From assembly GCA_021813905.1 (NCBI GenBank), contig JAKAJH010000019.1, positions 1-51,530 on the forward strand: a stretch of 51,530 bases of DNA, given 5' to 3'. Below the pieces are notes generated by a model. The model was not told the DNA's origin. It searched no databases and saw only the letters and a list, made by a program, of their open reading frames with translations. Origin of the DNA: Bacteroidota bacterium (GTDB taxonomy: Bacteria > Bacteroidota > Ignavibacteria > UBA10030). Shown here piece after piece: positions 26,157 through 34,263 of this stretch; position 1 is the stretch's first letter; the number at the start of each line of letters is the position of its first letter. The position numbers were made by a program, and so were the translations under genes.

Positions 26157-26834
26157 ATGGAAGAGACGCCCACCGTCCGGATCCTGATGATCGAAGATTC
26201 GGATGACAGCGCACGGATGCTCGACGCGTTCCTGAAGCGGTTCGAAGGGGCCCGCTTCGAGATCGTGCAATGCCGGACCGCGGAGGAAGGGATTCGTGTC
26301 GCAACCGCGCGGTCGGATCTTGACATCATCCTCGTCGATTACTTCCTGCCGGACCGCAACGGACTGGAAGCGACACGCGAACTGAAAGAGAAGAAGGTCG
26401 ACGTTCCGCTCGCGTTCCTGACGGTCAACACGGATGTCTCCGTCGCCGTGGAAGCGATGAAGCTCGGCGTTGCGGACTACTTCCTGAAGGACGATCTTGC
26501 GTCCCACGTCTTCCCCCAGGCCATCATGAGCATCCTGGAGAAGCACAAGCTTCGGAAGGAATACGCCGCGCTGGAGATCAAAAAGCGACGACTGGAGGCG
26601 ATGCAGGAACTCGTGGTCGACATCTCACGTCAAATTACCGAACCGCTTGCCGAGATGAAGCGCGTCGTGGACAGCCTCCTTGCGCATGAGAACGCCGCAC
26701 AGTACATGCGCTTTCTGACGCTGATCAAGGAGAACGTCGAGCGGATGGACCGGAAGCTGGAGAAGCTGAAGAATCTGAAGGACGACAAGACGGTCCAGTA
26801 CATCAAAGACATTCGCATGATCGATCTCTCCTGA
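26157..26834 (+). CDS. Response regulator with a C-terminal helical tail resembling a His-less HisKA domain
   Basis: A 225-residue protein. Its receiver domain (residues 1-125) has acidic pair IEDSDD, phospho-acceptor Asp in IILVDYFLPD, Thr in FLTVNTD and Lys in FLKDD. The remaining 100 residues are purely helical. The segment VVDISRQITEPLAEMKRVVDSLL followed by FLTLIKENVERMDRKLEKLKNL has the two-helix layout of a HisKA dimerisation domain, but the phospho-acceptor His position is Arg. There is no ATPase domain. ATG 26157 is a best guess because no good ribosome site is nearby. Confidence 0.82.
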   Translation: MEETPTVRILMIEDSDDSARMLDAFLKRFEGARFEIVQCRTAEEGIRVATARSDLDIILVDYFLPDRNGLEATRELKEKKVDVPLAFLTVNTDVSVAVEAMKLGVADYFLKDDLASHVFPQAIMSILEKHKLRKEYAALEIKKRRLEAMQELVVDISRQITEPLAEMKRVVDSLLAHENAAQYMRFLTLIKENVERMDRKLEKLKNLKDDKTVQYIKDIRMIDLS

Positions 26835-26872
26835 GGCGCGCGCTTCCCGGTGACCCGGTCCGTGCGCATCCT

Positions 26873-27271
26873 ATGACCTTTCTCTCTTCCGTTCAACAGC
26901 GTGAACTCCGTGACGTGCTGGAGGATTTGCATCGGACACACGATGTCAGCCTGGAAGTCCGCATTCACGGCGCACGTGAACGGAACGAGCGTCGCATGCC
27001 GGTGGCGGCGATTGCGCAACGGGAACTGGCCGGACGGCGACCGGAGTCTCCGGGTGCGACGGATGCGCTGTTGCTGATCATCCTTCGCACGCATGAATTT
27101 GCCGTGGCCGTCGACGCCGTGCGATGGTTTCCCGACCCGGTCGCGGCTCGATGGAACGATGCCGGTGCGGTGCTCTCGACGGCGTTCGCGGCCGGACATC
27201 CGGTGGAAGGAATGCGTGGACTGGTTCGTCGCCTCCCCGAACTCCTCGTGCGCCAATCGCAATCCCATTGA
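26873..27271 (+). CDS. Small TPM-fold-like protein without signal peptide
   Basis: A 132-residue soluble protein. Its pattern of an N-terminal helix (VQQRELRDVLEDLHRTH), a strand (SLEVRIHG), a middle strand pair (DALLLIILRTHEFAVAVDA) and a C-terminal helix (PVEGMRGLVRRLPELL) matches a reduced TPM domain like that in the protein at 25389. No TM or signal sequence is seen. The assignment is by pattern only; it could equally be an unrelated alpha/beta protein. It ends 13 bases before the nitrilase start. Confidence 0.6.
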   Translation: MTFLSSVQQRELRDVLEDLHRTHDVSLEVRIHGARERNERRMPVAAIAQRELAGRRPESPGATDALLLIILRTHEFAVAVDAVRWFPDPVAARWNDAGAVLSTAFAAGHPVEGMRGLVRRLPELLVRQSQSH

Positions 27272-27284
27272 TCAGGAACCCCCC

Positions 27285-28133
27285 GTGGACGTTCAAACGG
27301 CCGTTGCTCAAATCGACAGTCGTGTCGGCGATGTCAAAGGAAATCTCGAGCAGCACTGCGCCGCGGTGGATGCGGCGGCGGCAGCCGGTGCGCAGCTGGT
27401 GGTGTTTCCGGAACTCAGCCTGACCGGCTACACGCTTCGCGATCTCGCCTGGGAGGTCGCCATCAACCTGCGTTCGCCCGATGTGCTTGCACCGCTCCTC
27501 GAGCGAAGCAAGCGTACGTCGATCGCGCTCGGACTTGTGGAGAGCGGATCGAACCACGCGATCTACAACAGCGGGGTGTTCCTGGAAGATGGCGCGGTCC
27601 GCCACACGCATCGCAAACTGTATCTTCCCACGTACGGCATGTTCGAAGAGGGCCGATACTTCAGCCCCGGTCAGCAGGTCGCGGCGTTCGACTCCCGGTT
27701 CGGACGATTCGGCATGCTCATCTGCGAGGATCTGTGGCACATCTCGCTGCCGTATCTTCTCGCCATGGACGGGGCGGAGGCGATTCTTTCGCTCACGGCA
27801 AGCCCGACCCGCATGACCGGCAACGGACCGGTGCTCGAGACCCGGAAGACGAACGAAGAGCACCATCGCTCTTATGCGCGACTGCTCAACGTGTATGTCG
27901 TGTTCAGCAACAGGGTCGGATTCGAGGACGGCGTGAACTTCTGGGGCGGATCTTCCATCACGGCCCCCTCCGGAGACCAGTTGGCATCCGCCCGGCTGAT
28001 GCAGGATGATCTGATTACCGCACGGATGCATTCGGGTGAAGTGGAGCGCGCACGGCGATTTTCCCGCCATTTTCTGGACGAACGCCCGGAAGTCGTTCTT
28101 CGCACGCTCAACCGCCTTTCTGCTCGTCCCTGA
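27285..28133 (+). CDS. Carbon-nitrogen hydrolase (nitrilase superfamily amidase)
   Basis: A 282-residue nitrilase-fold enzyme that hydrolyses amide C-N bonds. The catalytic triad is Glu43 (FPELSLTGY), Lys111 (HRKLYLPTY) and Cys147 (LICEDLWH). The LPTYGMFEEGRYF and ICEDLWH sequences resemble the glutaminase domain of glutamine-dependent NAD+ synthetases, but no synthetase domain is attached. GTG 27285 is chosen because an AGGAA lies just upstream; the longer frame would overlap the preceding gene. Confidence 0.9.
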   Translation: MDVQTAVAQIDSRVGDVKGNLEQHCAAVDAAAAAGAQLVVFPELSLTGYTLRDLAWEVAINLRSPDVLAPLLERSKRTSIALGLVESGSNHAIYNSGVFLEDGAVRHTHRKLYLPTYGMFEEGRYFSPGQQVAAFDSRFGRFGMLICEDLWHISLPYLLAMDGAEAILSLTASPTRMTGNGPVLETRKTNEEHHRSYARLLNVYVVFSNRVGFEDGVNFWGGSSITAPSGDQLASARLMQDDLITARMHSGEVERARRFSRHFLDERPEVVLRTLNRLSARP

Positions 28134-28160
28134 TCCCCGCGCCCGCCGGCCTGCTGCGGC

Positions 28161-28189
28161 TTTCAGATCTCCCCATTTCTTCGTAAATT
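28161..28189 (+). promoter_or_regulatory. Possible weak promoter of htpX
   Basis: TTTCAG (28161-28166), 17 bases, TAAATT (28184-28189). The spacing matches the other promoters here but the -35 is poor. Confidence 0.35.
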
Positions 28190-28217
28190 TCATTGTGATG
28201 CTGAGAGAAAGACGACG

Positions 28218-29072
28218 ATGACGAATACATTCAAAACGATCCTGTTGATGTCCCTGATGATGGGCCTCCTGCTCGTCGTCGGCGATGCGATCGCCGGTGA
28301 ACGGGGATTACTTATGGCCTTTGCGTTCTCTGTGCTGATGAATTTCGGTATGTACTGGTTCTCGAGCAATATCGTACTCATGTCCTACGGTGCCAAGGAA
28401 GTGACCGAAGCGGAGGCGCCGCGGCTGGTGGCGACCGTTCGTCGGCTTGCGACGCAGGCGCAACTGCCGATGCCGCGGGTGTACATCATTCCCACGGAGG
28501 CGCTGAACGCGTTCGCGACAGGGAGGGATCCCGGGCATGCGGCCGTTGCGGCAACTGAGGGTATCCTGCGGGTGCTCAGCGACGACGAGCTCGAAGGCGT
28601 TCTGGCGCATGAACTGGCCCACGTCCGCCATCGGGATATCCTCATCTCCACGCTCGTGGCGACACTGGCGGGAACGATCACGGTGCTGGCGCGGATGGCG
28701 ATGTACGCCACGATGTTCTCCGGCGGCCGCGACCGCGAGGATCCAAATCCGTTGGGCGGCCTCTTGATGATGATTCTGGCGCCGATTGCCGCCATGCTGA
28801 TCCAGATGGCCGTGTCGCGCTCGCGTGAATTTGCCGCCGACGCGGGAGGAGCGGAGATCAGTCAGCGCCCGCTCAGCCTTGCCAATGCCTTGCGCAAGCT
28901 CGAGCGCGGTGCCGAGCAGATCCCCCTCGAACAGGCGGGGACTGCCACGGCGCATCTCTTCATCGTCAATCCGCTCCGTGGGGGCGGCATCTCCCGGCTG
29001 TTCTCAACCCATCCACCCGTCGAGGAGCGGATCGCGCGTCTCGAACGGATGGCCATGGGCGGAACGGCCTGA
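28218..29072 (+). CDS. htpX: Membrane-bound zinc metalloprotease HtpX
   Basis: A 284-residue M48-family inner-membrane protease that degrades misfolded membrane proteins. Two N-terminal TM helices (residues 5-50) precede the zinc site HELAH (131-135). Two further hydrophobic segments follow, then the third ligand Glu in [10 protein letters not shown]. Length and order match HtpX. Heat or envelope stress control is usual in the family, but no stress promoter is recognised here. Confidence 0.97.
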   Translation: MTNTFKTILLMSLMMGLLLVVGDAIAGERGLLMAFAFSVLMNFGMYWFSSNIVLMSYGAKEVTEAEAPRLVATVRRLATQAQLPMPRVYIIPTEALNAFATGRDPGHAAVAATEGILRVLSDDELEGVLAHELAHVRHRDILISTLVATLAGTITVLARMAMYATMFSGGRDREDPNPLGGLLMMILAPIAAMLIQMAVSRSREFAADAGGAEISQRPLSLANALRKLERGAEQIPLEQAGTATAHLFIVNPLRGGGISRLFSTHPPVEERIARLERMAMGGTA

Positions 29073-29087
29073 GCGCGGAGCCGGCGG

Positions 29088-29663
29088 GTGGACCTGGGGA
29101 GATCGATCCGAACGATCGTCGCCGTCGGGCTCGGGCTCAGTGCAGGATTTGCCCAGAGCCTGCGTCCACCGACCACCCCGGAGGTGTTTCGCACGCAGGC
29201 GGATTCGCTGGCCGCGGATATGGTGTCCCACATTCAGCTCGACCCTCCGGGTCGAGTTGCTGTTTTTGTGGAAGGCGCCGGGCAGCGGGTCGTGGTGGAA
29301 AATGCGATGCTGGATATGCTTCAGCGCCGGGGGATCTCAGCGTGGCTGTATGATTCCACCGCGTTCGCGGGGGCCGTGCTCCGCGTCGTTGTGCTGGAGC
29401 AGCGTGCGGACGAGCGAGCGGTCAGCGACACCACGGCGCTCCGCACCGCGTCCACACGGCTTGAAGCGCGTTTGGAGCAACCGGGCAGAGCGGTGCAGAT
29501 GCTTGGCATGTACCGTCGCACAACGGTCGATACGGTGGATGCGCTGACCGTCCGCGGTCCGGAGACCGATGAGCCGTCGGTCATCAGCAAGCTTCTCATC
29601 CCGCTCGTCATGCTGGGGAGCGCGGTGCTCATGGTGTACTTGTTCTTTACAGTGCGAAGCTGA
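29088..29663 (+). CDS. Unrecognised exported protein with C-terminal membrane anchor
   Basis: A 191-residue protein starting at GTG 29088. It has a signal-like hydrophobic stretch (residues 8-22), a soluble alpha/beta domain with strands such as RVAVFVEG and VLRVVVLE, and a C-terminal TM helix (residues about 168-187, LLIPLVMLGSAVLMVYLFF). I recognise no family or motif. It overlaps the next gene by TGATG, so it is translated with the CapA-like protein and may act with it at the envelope. Confidence 0.7.
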   Translation: MDLGRSIRTIVAVGLGLSAGFAQSLRPPTTPEVFRTQADSLAADMVSHIQLDPPGRVAVFVEGAGQRVVVENAMLDMLQRRGISAWLYDSTAFAGAVLRVVVLEQRADERAVSDTTALRTASTRLEARLEQPGRAVQMLGMYRRTTVDTVDALTVRGPETDEPSVISKLLIPLVMLGSAVLMVYLFFTVRS

Positions 29664-30706
29664 TGCTGCGCCGGGTGCGATTCTGGACGTTTGTGCTCGC
29701 CTGGGCACCGGGGACGGTGCTGGCGCAGGCGGCGGACACGTCAGCGACGCTGCGTCTTATTGCGGTCGGCGACGTCAATCTGGGACGTTCGCTGGGGCAG
29801 CGGATTCTGCGGGGAGAAACGGACTACCCGTTCCATGCTCTGCGGGACTGGTTCAGCGGGGCGGATGCGGTGTTCGCGAATCTCGAGAGCCCGATCTCCG
29901 ATCAGCATGGTGAGACGGAAAGTCCGCGCTCAAACGTGGTGTTCTGTGCGCCTCCGGTAGCCGCCGACGTGTTGCGCGCTGCCGGCATCAGTGTGGTGTC
30001 GACGGCCAACAATCATGCAGCCGACTACGGAGCGACAGGAATCGCCGAAACGATTGCATTTTTGCATCAGGCCGGCGTTCAGCCTGTCGGCACGACCGTT
30101 GATGCTGCCGGAACGTTCGCACCGGCCATCCTCGATCGGCATGGAATTCGCGTTGCGATTGTCGCCTTTACCCAGTTTGTGAACGGTCGCGCCGCGTGGG
30201 AGCAGAGCATCTCGCTGTTCGATTCGTCCGGAGTCAGGCGACAGATTGATTCCGTGCGTTCACACGCGGATGTGGTCATTGCCAGCTTTCACGGCGGACG
30301 TGAGTACGCCTCGGATGCCGATACCGTGACGGAGCAGCAGATGCGGTACCTGATCGACGCCGGCGCGGATATCGTTCTGGCGCACCATCCGCATGTCGCG
30401 TGGGGCGTGGAAGAGTATCGGGGACATTTGATATTCCGGTCGCTGGGCAACTGCGTCTTTTACCAGCCGCAGCGACGCTGGGCCGATGTCGGACTGGCTG
30501 CGGAGCTGGTATGGACGCGGCGGGATGGCCGGGTGGTCCTGCGGTCCGCACGGTTTCAGCCGCTGCGCACGGGTTTTCAGCCGACGCGGGATGTCTCGCC
30601 ACAACGGCAGCGGGCATTGTTTGAGCGTTTGCGGCGCCGATCGACGGTGCCGCTCATTCAGGAACAATCAGCATATGCGGTGGATCTCCATGGAATTCAT
30701 TCGTAG
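29663..30706 (+). CDS. CapA-family (PgsA-type) exported calcineurin-like protein
   Basis: A 347-residue protein with a signal peptide (residues 1-22, TVLAQA) and a CapA domain. The order is AVGDVNLGRS, FANLESPIS, STANNHAADYG, VASFHGG and HHPHVAWGVEEYRG, the metallophosphatase-like metal-ligand series of the CapA/PGA_cap family. Such proteins take part in poly-gamma-glutamate or capsule synthesis, though many genomic copies have unknown roles. No pgsB/C partner is present. Confidence 0.9.
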   Translation: MLRRVRFWTFVLAWAPGTVLAQAADTSATLRLIAVGDVNLGRSLGQRILRGETDYPFHALRDWFSGADAVFANLESPISDQHGETESPRSNVVFCAPPVAADVLRAAGISVVSTANNHAADYGATGIAETIAFLHQAGVQPVGTTVDAAGTFAPAILDRHGIRVAIVAFTQFVNGRAAWEQSISLFDSSGVRRQIDSVRSHADVVIASFHGGREYASDADTVTEQQMRYLIDAGADIVLAHHPHVAWGVEEYRGHLIFRSLGNCVFYQPQRRWADVGLAAELVWTRRDGRVVLRSARFQPLRTGFQPTRDVSPQRQRALFERLRRRSTVPLIQEQSAYAVDLHGIHS

Positions 30707-31529
30707 CAGGAAGTGGTGGATGATTGTGGTGGCGGTCGGCATTGCCGTGTGGGTGGCCGGGTGCGCCCGCGAGGAAACGACCAAGAATCTCACGGCGGAA
30801 GAGCGCTATGATCTCGGCATGAAGAAGTTCGCCGATGAGGATTACGAGGGCGCGATCGAAGACTTCAAGGTGATTACCCTGCAATTTCAGGGAACCTCGG
30901 TCGCTGACAAAGCGCAGTTCTACATGGGCGAGTGCCGGTTCCGTCGCGAAGAGTATATCCTGGCGGCATATGAGTACGAGATGCTGATCCGCACGATGCC
31001 GACGAGCCCGCTCGTGCCGCGGGCACGGTTCCAGCGGGCCACATGTTATGACCGGCTGTCACCCAAATACTATCTTGATCAGGACTACACGCACAAGGCG
31101 ATCGACGAATATCAGGCGTTCCTCGAATACTTCCCGACAGACAGCCTTGTTCCGGCAGCGGAAGCGCGCATCTCGGTGCTCAACACCAAGCTGGCGCAGA
31201 AGATGTTCGAGAACGGAATGACCTATATGAAGCTCGAGTACTACCGCGCCGCGACGTATTACTTCGACCTGGTACTCGAGAAGTATCACGACACGCCGTT
31301 CGCGGAACCGGCCTTGTTCCGCAAGGCACAGGCGCTCCGGCTGCGCAAACGGTATGATGAAGCCCGCGAGCAATTGGCACGCTTCTCGGAGCGGTATCCC
31401 AACAGTTCCCTGAAGCCCGATGTGGATGCGCTCCGCAAGGATATCGACGAAGAGACGGCCGCACTCCAGAAGGCCGCCCGAAAGAAACTCTCCGTCCAGC
31501 CGGAACCTCACCCGGAGACAGGACAATGA
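30690..31529 (+). CDS. bamD: Outer membrane assembly lipoprotein BamD-like
   Basis: A 279-residue lipoprotein: signal sequence ending VWVAGC (Cys at about residue 25), then five TPR-like units (ERYDLGMKKFADEDYEGAIEDFKVI, DKAQFYMGECRFRREEY, AEPALFRKAQALRLRKRYDEAREQ). This is the BamD/ComL layout used to dock onto BamA for beta-barrel insertion. The start overlaps the CapA-like gene by 17 bases; ATG 30675 is an alternative. It overlaps the thioesterase gene by ATGA. BamA is not in the window. Confidence 0.88.
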   Translation: MEFIRSRKWWMIVVAVGIAVWVAGCAREETTKNLTAEERYDLGMKKFADEDYEGAIEDFKVITLQFQGTSVADKAQFYMGECRFRREEYILAAYEYEMLIRTMPTSPLVPRARFQRATCYDRLSPKYYLDQDYTHKAIDEYQAFLEYFPTDSLVPAAEARISVLNTKLAQKMFENGMTYMKLEYYRAATYYFDLVLEKYHDTPFAEPALFRKAQALRLRKRYDEAREQLARFSERYPNSSLKPDVDALRKDIDEETAALQKAARKKLSVQPEPHPETGQ

Positions 31530-32005
31530 AACGACCGCCGTCGCGCCCCGTCAGCGATTCGAAAGTCGAAATGACCGAACTGGTGCTTCCCAATGACACG
31601 AATCGCCTCGGAAACCTCCTGGGCGGACGTCTGATGCAGTGGATCGACATTGCGGCGGCGATCGCGGCGTCCCGGCACACCCATCGCGTCTGCGTGACCG
31701 CCTCGGTCGACGAGTTGAATTTTCATCATCCGATCCATACGGGCGAGGTCGTACGTCTTCAGGCTTCCGTGAACCGGGTCTTCCGAACGTCGCTGGAAAT
31801 CGGTGTCCGGATTACGAAGGAAAATCTGCTGTCCGGTGAGCGCACACACACGAACACGGCATTCCTGACGTTTGTGTCCATCGATGAGAGCGGCAAGCCT
31901 GTCCCGGCGATCCCGGTGCGGCCGGTGACGCAGGATGAGAAGCGGCGCTATCGCGACGCGGCCCGTCGGCGGGAGCGCCGACTGCTGCACCGCCGGCAAG
32001 TCTAG
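31526..32005 (+). CDS. Acyl-CoA thioesterase (hotdog fold, YciA/BACH type)
   Basis: A 159-residue hotdog thioesterase that hydrolyses acyl-CoA. The family hallmark PNDTNRLGNLLGGRLMQWIDIAAA carries the catalytic Asn/Asp region, followed by VDELNFHHPIHTGEVV and the later HTNTAFLTFVSID. Position after bamD (ATGA overlap) suggests transcriptional rather than functional linkage. A basic C-terminal tail (RRRERRLLHRR) is unusual and possibly RNA- or membrane-contacting. Confidence 0.93.
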   Translation: MKRPPSRPVSDSKVEMTELVLPNDTNRLGNLLGGRLMQWIDIAAAIAASRHTHRVCVTASVDELNFHHPIHTGEVVRLQASVNRVFRTSLEIGVRITKENLLSGERTHTNTAFLTFVSIDESGKPVPAIPVRPVTQDEKRRYRDAARRRERRLLHRRQV

Positions 32006-32031
32006 AGTGTCGGAATCATACGGGGATTGCG

Positions 32032-34263
32032 TTGCGGAGCGTAGCTCGAACAACAGGCATCGGACGCGCCGTCCGGTGGGCGTGCGTCGTCTGCTGGACC
32101 GTCGCCGGGTCCGCCGACGCGCAGGTGCGTCAGGCGTCGCTCGCCGAGATACGTCATCTTCCGATCCCGCATCCCGTCGACCGCACGGTGGTCTATCGAA
32201 ACGACCCCGATCACTGCGTTCTCCTGGCCTGGTCCGCCGGTCACCCGGATATCGATCTCATCGACGTCAGCAGCAGCCCGGCCGTGCGGAATGTGCGCCG
32301 GCTCGTGTCGCCGGTGTCTTTTACGGATGTCATCGCTGCCCCGTCCGGGCCATTTCCCGCACCGATCTTCCTTCTTGACCGCTCCCGGCGATCCATCGCC
32401 GTCATCCCGGCGCTCGGCACGGACACGCTCCGCGTGATGCAGACGCTCACAGTGCCGTTCGATCCGACCAGCTTTGTCGCGGCGGATTTCACCGGCGATG
32501 GCCGGCTGGACCTCCTGCTCGCCAATCGGGATGTCCCCGGCATCCTTCCGTTCGTTGGCACCGCGACCGGACGATTGGTGGAGCGCCCCGTGATCGCACC
32601 GGATGATCCCGTCGGCGCCTTCGCGCTCGTCGATCTGAACGGCGACGGCATCGAGGACCTGGTGCTCTTTGATTGGGTGAAGAACGATCTCCACCTGCTG
32701 TACGGCGTCGGCCGCGGTCGGATGATCGAGCAAAGCGTATTTCCGGTGCGTGGAGACGTCACGTCGATCGTCCCCGGCCACATCTCGCCCGGTCTGCCGT
32801 TGACGATGCTCCTCGGCATGCGCAACGCGCCCGAAGCGCAGGTGTGGACCGGAAACGATTTCGGCGAGTTCTCGCTGGCAGGAACTCTCGCGATGACGGG
32901 TCGTCCCATCCGGTTGGATTTTGCGGATGTGAATGGCGACCGACTCGCCGATTTCGTGGGCCTGACAGATGCCGGGACTCTGGAAATCCTCTCATACGAA
33001 TATGCGGCGGGATTCGTGAGCCGCGTGCGCTTTGCGGTACCGGACGGTACGACGAGCTTTGCTGTCAGCGCCGGTGAAGACCGTTCGCCCAGCGGCATCA
33101 TTCTCATGACGCCGGGAGCCAGCGAACTCGCGTTCTATCGGACCGGCTCAGTCACACTGCAGGACGTGGACTCGGTCGATCTGGCGGTTGGACCGCAGCC
33201 GGTGGACGTGGCGACGTCCGATCTGAACCGGGATGGATGGGCCGATCTTGTCACCGTGTGTGCGCGGACGCAAACGTTGCTCATCTCCTGGGGCGACGGA
33301 CGGGGCAAATGGCAGGGGATGACGTCGGTCGGCATCGCGATCTCGCCGGAGGAGTTTTCCGTGTTCTCTACCTCCGATTCGTCGGCACGATTCCTCATCG
33401 GTTCCGGTGACGCTCGCCAGGTGGCGCTGGTGACATTCGATCCAAAAGATACCAGTGTGGCTGAAGCGGTGATTCCGACGGAAGGGAAGCCGTCATTCGT
33501 CGACGGCAGGCCGGGAGACACGCATCCGTCCGATTTCGGAGTGCTGAACCGGCTCACGACTGAGGAGCGAAATGCCCTCAGCCTCTTCCAGGACGCCGGC
33601 CAATCGCGTTACATCGAACGAAGTTTCCGTCTTGCGCCGCCGAACGTGCTCCTCGGCGCCTCGATCGCTGACGTGAATGCGGACAGCCTGCCCGACATCC
33701 TGTACGCGTATCGCCCCGGCGACTCCGCGGTGGTGGAGCTGGGACTTGCCCTGGGCGACTCGGCGCTCTCGATGAAAACCCGTGCCATCATCGGCGATAT
33801 TCCGGACAGCACCGCCACGGAAGCATCGGTGTGGCCACTGGGTTCCACCGGGCGCATGACACGCGGGCTCATCGTCTGGAGGTCCGGTCCGCCCCCGCAA
33901 TTCTGGTTCGTCCCGGCGGCGACGGATTCGACCTGGAAACCAGCTCAGCCGCTGCGTTCCGCTTTTCAGCTGCCGCGTGCACCTCGTGTGCGGCTCGGCG
34001 ACATCGACGGGGACGGACGTGCCGATGTAATCGTCGGTGCACCGGCGCTCGGGGGCGTGGGCGTCTTCCGAACGGACGGCGACGGCTTTGACGAGTTCCG
34101 TCCGCTCGTGACCGTTGCGGGACTGGTGAATTATGATACGGGAGACATGAGCCATGGCGGCGAGACGGACGTCGTGACGGTTTGCCGAAATCCGGATCGG
34201 CTTCGGCTGTATCGCGGACGCTGGATCCGGGAACAGCTGGCGCACGAAGGGGAGACGCGATGA
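32032..34263 (+). CDS. Exported FG-GAP/VCBS beta-propeller protein
   Basis: A 743-residue protein with a signal peptide (residues 9-30, ending SADA) and a predicted seven- or six-bladed beta-propeller. At least six calcium-binding-type D-x-N/D-x-D-G-x-x-D motifs are spaced through it (DFTGDGRLD, DLNGDGIED, DVNGDRLAD, DLNRDGWAD, DVNADSLPD, DIDGDGRAD). Such propellers bind ligands or carbohydrates outside the cell. The start is a TTG at 32032 with a weak site, so the exact N-terminus is uncertain. It overlaps the metalloprotease gene by ATGA. Confidence 0.88.
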   Translation: MRSVARTTGIGRAVRWACVVCWTVAGSADAQVRQASLAEIRHLPIPHPVDRTVVYRNDPDHCVLLAWSAGHPDIDLIDVSSSPAVRNVRRLVSPVSFTDVIAAPSGPFPAPIFLLDRSRRSIAVIPALGTDTLRVMQTLTVPFDPTSFVAADFTGDGRLDLLLANRDVPGILPFVGTATGRLVERPVIAPDDPVGAFALVDLNGDGIEDLVLFDWVKNDLHLLYGVGRGRMIEQSVFPVRGDVTSIVPGHISPGLPLTMLLGMRNAPEAQVWTGNDFGEFSLAGTLAMTGRPIRLDFADVNGDRLADFVGLTDAGTLEILSYEYAAGFVSRVRFAVPDGTTSFAVSAGEDRSPSGIILMTPGASELAFYRTGSVTLQDVDSVDLAVGPQPVDVATSDLNRDGWADLVTVCARTQTLLISWGDGRGKWQGMTSVGIAISPEEFSVFSTSDSSARFLIGSGDARQVALVTFDPKDTSVAEAVIPTEGKPSFVDGRPGDTHPSDFGVLNRLTTEERNALSLFQDAGQSRYIERSFRLAPPNVLLGASIADVNADSLPDILYAYRPGDSAVVELGLALGDSALSMKTRAIIGDIPDSTATEASVWPLGSTGRMTRGLIVWRSGPPPQFWFVPAATDSTWKPAQPLRSAFQLPRAPRVRLGDIDGDGRADVIVGAPALGGVGVFRTDGDGFDEFRPLVTVAGLVNYDTGDMSHGGETDVVTVCRNPDRLRLYRGRWIREQLAHEGETR

